A DNA stretch of 64,000 bases from Hydractinia symbiolongicarpus (taxonomy: Eukaryota; Cnidaria; Hydrozoa; Anthoathecata; Hydractiniidae): assembly GCF_029227915.1 (NCBI RefSeq), contig NC_079878.1, positions 22,779,501 to 22,843,500 on the forward strand, given 5' to 3'. Below are positions 55,291 to 64,000 of this stretch, one piece after another. The notes under the pieces are model-generated. The model searched no databases, had not been told where the DNA came from, and saw nothing but the letters and a program-made list of their open reading frames with translations. A program made the translations under genes and the position numbers. How positions within the stretch are numbered: the first letter of the stretch is position 1; the number at the start of each line of letters is the position of its first letter.

Positions 55291-58102
55291 GCGATTTACA
55301 CTAATATTTTTTCTACCGATTTTCTTGACACCATAGATTTCAATGTATCCTCCCATGAATCATGGTTAGCCAATGAAGACAGAGAAATCGATACTACCAT
55401 TTTATCTTCGAAACATCTTAGATTCTTTCATCTGAATGCGCAATTATTGGTTGCCAGTTTCGACGAATTTCGTTATATGTTAGACACGTATCGCTTTGAC
55501 ATTGTTGCTCTAACAGAGACGTGGCTAAAAGAAAACAATGCTCTTATTGACTATGTAACCATCCCAGATTACGATCTACATTTTAAAAACCGCCTTAACA
55601 TGAAAGGTGGTGGTGTTGCATACTATGTTAGTTCAAGGCTTAATGTCAAAAGGCGAAAAGACCTTGAAAACTTTGACAGTCAACTGGAACATATATGGTT
55701 GGAAGTACCAGGAAAAAATAAACATAGTAAACTCTTAATCGGCGTTGTTTATCGCTCCCAGTCGTTATTAACGTTTGCAGAGTGGTTAGAACACTTCGAA
55801 GATATCTTAGTTCGTGTAAAATCTACCTGGAATGGGCCGTTGATGTTAACTGGAGATTTTAATATCGATCTCTTGAAATCCAGCCCAGAAAAATCGCTAT
55901 ATCTATCGACTTTGGATCAATTCGATTTAACACAAATTATAACAACCGAAATATCTAGCACACTCATAGACCATATTTCAGTAGATAATGTTGACATTGT
56001 TTCCAAGTCAGGTGTTCTACCTTGTTCCGCATTTAGTGATCACGATGGAACCTTCGCATTGCTTAATATCAAAGTACCGAGATATGAACCGAGGTTGAAA
56101 TTAATCAGATCAAAAAAAACGTTCGACCTACCAGCTTACATATCTGATGTTGCAAGCCTTCCATTCAGCATAATCTATGGAGTTGACGATCCCTCCCTGA
56201 AACTCGAGTTATTCAATAAATTGATTCTATCGTGTATTGACAGTCATGCTCCATTGAGGAAGATGAAACTTACAAGACCTCCTGCTCCGTGGATGAACAA
56301 TACTGAGCTGAAGTCACTGATGCATAAACGTGATACTTTACGCCTACAAGCACATGAAACTAAGGACCCAACAATCTGGAAGGAATTTAGAGAACTGAGA
56401 AATCTTTCCAAAAAGAAAATACGCCATTCAAAAATGTCATATTATCGAAAATCATTATCATCTTCAAACTCTAAAGACGTCTGGAAAATCATACACAGTA
56501 TTTTACATCCGCCGCCTAAAAGGAACACGATGAAATGGATTCACTGAACTCGTTTTTTTCCGCTACCGCATCGCGTACTGTTGGTAAGGATCCAATATCA
56601 CCGACAGAAACAAAAGCATTCATAGACACTCTACCAAATGACAACGAGAGTAAATTTACTTTCCGTTGTGTTACATATAGCGAAGTTATAAAAGAATTGC
56701 GCAATCTTAAAAATGACTGCTCTACTGGTCCCGACGCAATCCCTGTTCGTTTTTTGAAACCAGTTGCCGAGTTTATTTGCTCCCCATTAACACATATTCT
56801 TAACGAATTCATTCACATCAATGAATTTCCACGTATTTGGAAATCTGCAAGAATCGTGCCTATAAATAAAGTGCCGAATGCTGTCGAAATTTCAGATTTT
56901 CGACCGATATCAATACTGCCCTCTTTATCCAAAGTATACGAAAAAATTGTGTTTTATAGAATTCATCGAATCAAACAACATCTACAAGGATACTGTTAAT
57001 GGATTTCGTAAAGGTTGCAGCACAAGTACAGCACTTATGAAATTGAAAGACGATATCAAAAAAGCTATGAAAGCCAATGAAGTCACATTAATGGTCTTGA
57101 TAGACTTCTCGAAAGCTTTTGATACTATCTGTCACAACAAACTTATCAAGAAAATGGCTTCACAAGGTTTTCTGCAGATTTCCTTACTTGGACACTTTCT
57201 TATCTTTCGGATAGACAACAATTTGTGCAAATTGATAGCAATAATTCAAATCAATTACCATCATTATTCGGAGTACCGCAAGGTTCAATCCTTGGCCCCG
57301 TATTATTCAATTTATACGTCAACGATTTACAGGACGCTTTTGATGCTTCCACTATTCAATACGCAGATGATACAACGATTTATAGATCATGTAAACCAGC
57401 AAATATTGTGAATACAGAAATTTCCATTAACGATACACTAAATGAGCTTGACAAATGGGCCGAAGAAAATTCTCTTGCGGCTAATGCAGCAAAAACTAAA
57501 TTCATGTTGATTTCGACCAAACGCTTGTCCAATATTCATATTCTTAATGAACACAGTTCGACGATCAAGCTAGGGAGTACTCCACTCAATCGTGTTGGGA
57601 CTTGTTCACTATTGAGACTAACAATTGATGAACACTTTAAATGGAACGCACAAATCGACAAAACTTTGAAAATATGTTATGGGAAAATATCTGTGCTACG
57701 AAAGTTGAAGAACTTCACAAGCTTCAGACTACGAAAACAGTTAATTGAAACCTTAATTTTTTCTCAAATTGATTATAACGACTTTATCATGTCGCTGACT
57801 GAAGCACAAATGAAAAGATTACAAAAACTTCAAAAAGTTGCATGTAGTTTTGTTATTGGACGTTATGCCAAAATTCAAGATATCATAAAATTAAAATGGC
57901 TCCCCATAAAGGAACGTCGTGAATTCAACTTATCGAAACTAACGTACAAAGTCATTTAATACTTAATATATATATATATTTAAAATTTTATTGTTGATAA
58001 CATTTGAATTTATTTTATATTATTTTTAACGGGTTGAAGAGCCATTGTAATATATGGATACCCTGAAATACATTTTACTTACTTTTACTTACTTACTTAC
58101 CA
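55291..58102 (+). mobile_element. Non-LTR retrotransposon ORF2 (APE endonuclease + RT), broken, copy 1
   Basis: An open frame from about 55291 to 56547 encodes an APE-type endonuclease (LRFFHLNAQ, ALTETWL, MLTGDFNIDLL, SAFSDHDGTFALL) and the linker to the RT. Then 56535-56999, 56878-57411 and 57225-57959 carry RT blocks in shifting frames: STGPDAIPVRFLKP, FRPISILPSLSKVYEK, STSTALMKL … VLIDFSKAFDTICHNKL, FGVPQGSILGPVLFNLYVND, and the catalytic IQYADDTTIY. Three frameshifts are needed (near 56530, 56960-56990 and 57160-57230), so it is dead. The 3' end after 57959 has a short UTR and a ttac/ttttac microsatellite tail to about 58102. The RT pattern fits the CR1/Jockey group. ORF1 is not seen; the 5' end is probably truncated near 55290. 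Confidence 0.88.
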
Positions 58103-59239
58103 TGTTTAGAAATGTAAATTTTAATATCACCTAAAGTTCCTACTATTTGCAATTTTTTTGCTAAATTCGCGAAATTTAATTCAAAATAACAGGACTTGCT
58201 TAATTCGCAATTTTCAACTATTTTTTTAAATATCTCGCAAAAATTATTTCTAGTGAAAATTTATTCCCATGTGGAAGCTGGCTAATAAAACAATTTTCAC
58301 TAGAAAAACTGAAAAAAATAGTTAAAAATCTTTGACCTTTATCTGGCTTACTGGATAAAAGCAAATGACAACATAAATGACGCTGTGCTGCAAAACAAAA
58401 ATAAGTCCCATGCGACACTCCCAGCGATTGTGAATCAAATCCTGAATCCGAATCTCTTTAAAAGTACCGCAAACTTCCACTGTTAACAAATTATCTAAGA
58501 ATCTTCCCCACCTGTGTAAATACAAATATTGGTTGGAGAAAAAAAAAACAAAAAAATAAAATTGATTATAAATTTATTTTTTTGATACTTAAAAATATTA
58601 CACTGCATTTTTATTAGAGTTAGTCTTTCACAATATCAAAAAGTAAAATTCTGAAAATTCTCAGCTAGACATTTTTTACATAAAACAATTAAACGAGACG
58701 TGAATGTAAAGCTTAGATGAACAAAAATTAATTATTATTTTTTTCATTTTTCTAAAATCGCGGATGATTAGAGGGAGGCGCAATAAATTTTGGATTACCA
58801 ATTCAAATTATTTCGGTAAGGCAAATTCAGAAGAATGGTTATGTGAAACCTTCATTTTTAAAGACGGTAAAACGCAAGATCACTCGCAACGTATTTCTTA
58901 ACGTGCTATGCGTATTTAAAGATGTCGCAGTTCAATGCTCTTATATAAAAAAACGTGTACAAGTCAATTTTATACATATCAAAAATAATAACATCTTCAT
59001 GATCCACAGTCAACAGTAACAACGAACGAATGGCACAAGGCTATATTTCAGAAAGGTCTCCTACACTACTCTTGATAACTTAATTGTTGAGGGTGTTCAT
59101 TCTTCAGTCTGTAGTATGGAAACGGGGTCAACAATAGTTTCGGGGAGGTTCGTAGTTTTTTATGTAAGTCTTCCTTTGTTATAAATTTTCCCAATAATTA
59201 AGCGGACCTCCAAAAAAAATAATATGAAGTATTAATAAA
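58103..59239. other. End of duplication unit 1, no gene assigned
   Basis: AT-rich DNA downstream of the LINE. A minus-strand ORF at 58525-58322 (YLHRWGRFLDNLLTVEVCGT…) is preceded on that strand by an acceptor-like tttacacag, so an exon is conceivable, but no family is recognised. The junction to unit 2 lies at 59239/59240. Confidence 0.35.
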
Positions 59240-59549
59240 TCATTTAAAAACAGAAGCTGATGAAAAATAACGAGATTGTAAAAAGTTGGAGCTCGTAGGA
59301 GGCGATTTTTTTCTTGATTTTGATGCATTTTTAAAAAGAAATATCTGCTGACTCAGCAATTTTAGTGTTAGTTAAAATCATTTTATTATGTATTAAGGCC
59401 TATATTTCTAGGAAATAGTAAAAAAATGGTATAAATAAAAGACTGAGTAAATAATTCAGCTGTTTGAACAGGTTACTCCCACCTTAAGGTAATTTTTGGT
59501 TCGAATTTTATGAAAAATTATTTGCATCTTCCAAAGGCTTTGTTTTTAG

Positions 59550-59824
59550 GGGATAACGATTCTGCATATGAAGATTTAAACAAAGCCATTTTGCTAAGCA
59601 GAGGAAAAGGTCGTGTGGCATCACAAGCCTTCGTACAAAGAGGACTATTATATAAACTGAATAATGAAAACGAAAAAGCCACAAAGGATTTTCAGTCAGC
59701 AGCAAAACTTGGAAATACTTTTGCTAAGCAGCAGATAACAGCAATGAATCCTTACGCTGCATTGTGTAACCAAATGTTAGGTGAGATGTTTTCAAAAATA
59801 TACAACGGTGAGCCTGACATGTGA
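59550..59824 (+). pseudogene. TTC36: Orphan second copy of TTC36 last exon
   Basis: The sequence is the same as 53114-53388, with the same acceptor ttttag before it and the same TGA at the end. No copy of exon 1 lies between the two units, so this exon could be used only as an alternative 3' exon spliced from exon 1 at 46490, skipping the first. The encoded protein would not change. Confidence 0.85.
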
Positions 59825-61194
59825 TTTTGTCCAATAAGTTTCGCAGTAAATACTCAATATTTTTTGTTACTTGTGTTAATTGAAGGTGTAAATATTTTTA
59901 ACTTTCTGAGAATTGGGTCGGATTTTAGGTCTTATTTTTTCACTTTCCTGTACCACGAAGTTTAACTCACTTAGTTGTAAAACATTTTTGTACGACAAAA
60001 CAAAGTGCATTTGTAATTTCATATTTAGTAGTATAATAGTACATTATATTTAAGTTTTGTTATTTTTTATATTTAATTTTATGGATATCTGCCTTGTAAA
60101 TTTCGCCAAACTGTATAAATATTTTGTAATCAAACTCGCAGTTGTAGTAAACAGTGTGTATCATAAAATAAAGGGGCATACAGAACTTACTGTTTTTTTT
60201 GTTTTTTTAGAAAAGACTCACAAAAACTTGGATTGACTATAATAAACTAATAAGGCTGGAAATATAATGCCTAAATCTTGGCATTAACTTAAGGAAATTA
60301 ATTTTAGCGGCAACTTTTGGATTTTAGGGTTTTGTTAAAATCTGCAAAGTTAAATTTACGCAAAATGTTTTAAATCTGGTCATTGGCAAAATCAAGTTAG
60401 CTAAATATTTAAAATCAGGCATCCAGTGTCTTCATTGAACGAGTTTTTTAAAATCCTAGCTTGGGGATGCTAGGATTTTAGAAAACTTACACAACTTATA
60501 TTTAACATTTCAGTGCATCTGGTGTTTTTTTGTAGAAACCATGTAATCTGTTTTGTATTGATTAATATCAACAAGGAGGTTTAGGGTTTCAAGAAAATCG
60601 TTACGACAAAAAATTTCGGGAAGAAACTTACGCAAAAGGCATGATTTTTTAATACTTAGCGAGAATTTTCGGGGAGCCGAATTGCTAATTTGTGCTACGG
60701 TTGCACGAAATAGCGATGCTCGAGATATGCAATGCGGGCGAAAATGTGAAGTCCAGAATATGTAGGACGAGTGAACCTGTGAATTTTTACACGAACTGAC
60801 GATCAATTTATCAGAAATAAAATTGTGCTAATGTACCCTAGTCCTTTTTTAGATAAGGTATAGGACATTTATAACTTAAATTTATATTTAAATTTATAAC
60901 AAATTTATAACTTTCACTTTTTTGTTTATCATTGTTTTTTTTATAACATGGATGACATAGATTCTTTAAAACTAAATTCCCGCGAAATCCATTAAGTTTT
61001 GTCATCTGAGGTTAATAATTACTTTTTTTTGAACCGTGAAATTTTCTACTTGCACAAAATTTCTGACAATAGTTTAAACACATAAATCGTTGACTAATAA
61101 CAGAATTGGAGCACAAATAGACTTAAATTTGTCGTAGATAAAGCAATATTCTGCAATGTTCAATAGGTTTCGAATAAAATAAATCTCTTCTCTA

Positions 61195-61377
61195 TCTCTT
61201 TAATAATAGCCGTCGTCTGTCTGTCTGTGTGTCCGCGAAAGCCTTGTCCCGTAACGAAAACACGAATTTTTTAAAATGCGCATCAATACCAATGCGATAT
61301 ATTTCTGTCCACTTTGTTGCAACGGGTTAATTTAAAGGACGGACGACCCCGTGGATTTTCCACGGGCTAACGACTAG
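61195..61377 (+). mobile_element. Helitron-like copy 4, duplicated
   Basis: A segmental copy of 54759-54941 in duplication unit 2; same ends (TCTCTTTAATAATAGCCG … CTAG). It arose by duplication, not by new insertion. Confidence 0.8.
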
Positions 61378-61383
61378 TCTCTA

Positions 61384-61489
61384 TCAATAATAGCCGTATT
61401 CCGTCTGTCTGTCAGCAAGAAAACGTCGTGCAAATGCGATATAAAAAGGACGCGCGAACCTGTGAATTTGTCCACCACCCAACGACTAA
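61384..61489 (+). mobile_element. Helitron-like copy 5, duplicated
   Basis: A segmental copy of 54948-55053 in duplication unit 2, with the same degenerate hairpin and CTAA end. Confidence 0.62.
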
Positions 61490-61726
61490 TTTATTTTTTG
61501 TATTAGGAGTGACTCAAGTAGTAGAAAGCAGTCACACAAATGTCATAATCGTTTCAATAACTTGCCCTGCTCCATCCTCTCACACGCCATCATACTGTTT
61601 CAAAACTCGAAGCATATATTGATAGCAGCTTATGCTTTTGCACACTCATGTACGCGTAAATATGAAATTTCGCGAAAATTGTTGAAAGAATTCTCGCGAA
61701 ATTTGGATTTTTTTTTTTTGTGAGAA

Positions 61727-64000
61727 GCGATTTACACTAATATTTTTTCTACCGATTTTCTTGACACCATAGATTTCAATGTATCCTCCCATGAATCATG
61801 GTTAGCCAATGAAGACAGAGAAATCGATACTACCATTTTATCTTCGAAACATCTTAGATTCTTTCATCTGAATGCGCAATTATTGGTTGCCAGTTTCGAC
61901 GAATTTCGTTATATGTTAGACACGTATCGCTTTGACATTGTTGCTCTAACAGAGACGTGGCTAAAAGAAAACAATGCTCTTATTGACTATGTAACCATCC
62001 CAGATTACGATCTACATTTTAAAAACCGCCTTAACATGAAAGGTGGTGGTGTTGCATACTATGTTAGTTCAAGGCTTAATGTCAAAAGGCGAAAAGACCT
62101 TGAAAACTTTGACAGTCAACTGGAACATATATGGTTGGAAGTACCAGGAAAAAATAAACATAGTAAACTCTTAATCGGCGTTGTTTATCGCTCCCAGTCG
62201 TTATTAACGTTTGCAGAGTGGTTAGAACACTTCGAAGATATCTTAGTTCGTGTAAAATCTACCTGGAATGGGCCGTTGATGTTAACTGGAGATTTTAATA
62301 TCGATCTCTTGAAATCCAGCCCAGAAAAATCGCTATATCTATCGACTTTGGATCAATTCGATTTAACACAAATTATAACAACCGAAATATCTAGCACACT
62401 CATAGACCATATTTCAGTAGATAATGTTGACATTGTTTCCAAGTCAGGTGTTCTACCTTGTTCCGCATTTAGTGATCACGATGGAACCTTCGCATTGCTT
62501 AATATCAAAGTACCGAGATATGAACCGAGGTTGAAATTAATCAGATCAAAAAAAACGTTCGACCTACCAGCTTACATATCTGATGTTGCAAGCCTTCCAT
62601 TCAGCATAATCTATGGAGTTGACGATCCCTCCCTGAAACTCGAGTTATTCAATAAATTGATTCTATCGTGTATTGACAGTCATGCTCCATTGAGGAAGAT
62701 GAAACTTACAAGACCTCCTGCTCCGTGGATGAACAATACTGAGCTGAAGTCACTGATGCATAAACGTGATACTTTACGCCTACAAGCACATGAAACTAAG
62801 GACCCAACAATCTGGAAGGAATTTAGAGAACTGAGAAATCTTTCCAAAAAGAAAATACGCCATTCAAAAATGTCATATTATCGAAAATCATTATCATCTT
62901 CAAACTCTAAAGACGTCTGGAAAATCATACACAGTATTTTACATCCGCCGCCTAAAAGGAACACGATGAAATGGATTCACTGAACTCGTTTTTTTCCGCT
63001 ACCGCATCGCGTACTGTTGGTAAGGATCCAATATCACCGACAGAAACAAAAGCATTCATAGACACTCTACCAAATGACAACGAGAGTAAATTTACTTTCC
63101 GTTGTGTTACATATAGCGAAGTTATAAAAGAATTGCGCAATCTTAAAAATGACTGCTCTACTGGTCCCGACGCAATCCCTGTTCGTTTTTTGAAACCAGT
63201 TGCCGAGTTTATTTGCTCCCCATTAACACATATTCTTAACGAATTCATTCACATCAATGAATTTCCACGTATTTGGAAATCTGCAAGAATCGTGCCTATA
63301 AATAAAGTGCCGAATGCTGTCGAAATTTCAGATTTTCGACCGATATCAATACTGCCCTCTTTATCCAAAGTATACGAAAAAATTGTGTTTTATAGAATTC
63401 ATCGAATCAAACAACATCTACAAGGATACTGTTAATGGATTTCGTAAAGGTTGCAGCACAAGTACAGCACTTATGAAATTGAAAGACGATATCAAAAAAG
63501 CTATGAAAGCCAATGAAGTCACATTAATGGTCTTGATAGACTTCTCGAAAGCTTTTGATACTATCTGTCACAACAAACTTATCAAGAAAATGGCTTCACA
63601 AGGTTTTCTGCAGATTTCCTTACTTGGACACTTTCTTATCTTTCGGATAGACAACAATTTGTGCAAATTGATAGCAATAATTCAAATCAATTACCATCAT
63701 TATTCGGAGTACCGCAAGGTTCAATCCTTGGCCCCGTATTATTCAATTTATACGTCAACGATTTACAGGACGCTTTTGATGCTTCCACTATTCAATACGC
63801 AGATGATACAACGATTTATAGATCATGTAAACCAGCAAATATTGTGAATACAGAAATTTCCATTAACGATACACTAAATGAGCTTGACAAATGGGCCGAA
63901 GAAAATTCTCTTGCGGCTAATGCAGCAAAAACTAAATTCATGTTGATTTCGACCAAACGCTTGTCCAATATTCATATTCTTAATGAACACAGTTCGACGA
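61727..64000 (+). mobile_element. Non-LTR retrotransposon, copy 2 (cut by window end)
   Basis: A segmental duplicate of the LINE at 55291, with the same endonuclease frame (61883-62983 within it) and RT blocks at 62971-63435 and 63314-63847. The same frameshifts are present, so the element was already dead when duplicated. The window ends shortly after the YADDT block (about 63796-63810). Confidence 0.87.

Larger units (their letters stand above)
52804..59239 (+). repeat. Tandem duplication, unit 1 (6436 bp)
   Basis: The sequence from 52804 (tcatttaaaaacagaagctg) reappears from 59240 with a constant offset of 6436 bases. The base before each start differs (c at 52803, a at 59239), which sets the left edge. 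The unit holds the TTC36 intron end and last exon, two mini-Helitrons, a broken LINE, and about 1.1 kb of further downstream DNA. Unit 2 begins directly where unit 1 ends. Confidence 0.9.
59240..64000 (+). repeat. Tandem duplication, unit 2 (runs off window)
   Basis: It repeats unit 1 from 52804 onward at an offset of 6436; all ORFs and the homopolymer lengths I compared are the same (for example the 12-T run at 55271-55282 and its partner). The visible 4761 bp end inside the LINE at the window border. Such identity means either a very recent event or an assembly duplication. Confidence 0.9.

Noticed and set aside
58322-58525. 67-residue minus-strand ORF with an acceptor-like sequence upstream
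   Set aside because: No family recognised and no partner exon found; kept only as a remark in the spacer entry.

Overview
This window looks like nuclear DNA of an invertebrate animal, most likely a cnidarian. It is AT-rich and gene-poor, with genes split by introns that have ordinary GT-AG borders. It carries three animal housekeeping or regulatory genes among many transposon families. The cnidarian assignment is inference from the type of repeats and of the Polinton-like element; no species is claimed.

Layout. (1) 462-8618: a decayed, compact, virus-like Polinton/Maverick (adintovirus-type) element. Four small plus-strand genes (a DUF4116-like repeat protein, a 52-residue Cys-rich protein, an unknown acidic-tailed protein and a SAP-like protein) face a convergent minus-strand block (protein-primed DNA polymerase B, an unknown gene, a basic microprotein, packaging-type ATPase, a coiled-coil/membrane protein, a BRO-family protein and a hydrophobic protein). 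Most minus-strand genes are broken by frameshifts, in-frame stops or a small palindromic insertion. No capsid, protease or integrase gene was seen. (2) 10961-11671: a non-autonomous DNA element with a target-site duplication and a nested Helitron-type element. (3) 16470-18619 (minus): a two-exon SPSB (SPRY + SOCS box) gene, including a 45-codon SOCS-box exon. (4) 18620-33494: intergenic DNA with a cluster of short fold-back elements whose ends read about CAACCTCGTTCCCAGG. (5) 33495-39911 (minus): a twelve-exon NAD kinase gene. (6) 40732-45811: mini-Helitron, broken LINE pieces and more fold-back elements. (7) 46199-53388 (plus): TTC36, two coding exons separated by a 6.6 kb intron. The intron holds a convergent THAP / SWIM zinc-finger gene pair bracketed by a 14-bp inverted repeat, an inverted pair of tRNA-derived SINEs, a further SINE head and a MITE with 20-bp perfect inverted termini. 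(8) 52804-64000: a 6436-bp unit holding the last TTC36 exon, mini-Helitrons and a broken LINE is followed directly by a second copy that runs off the window and looks identical throughout the part compared.

How it fits together. The host genes are unrelated in pathway: ubiquitin-ligase substrate recognition (SPSB), NADP supply (NADK) and a TPR chaperone-type cofactor (TTC36). The rest is accessory DNA. The most unusual items are the putative THAP+SWIM mobile unit inside the TTC36 intron, the tandem duplication of the TTC36 terminal exon, and the Polinton relic with its zinc-ribbon-like microprotein and palindrome-broken polymerase.
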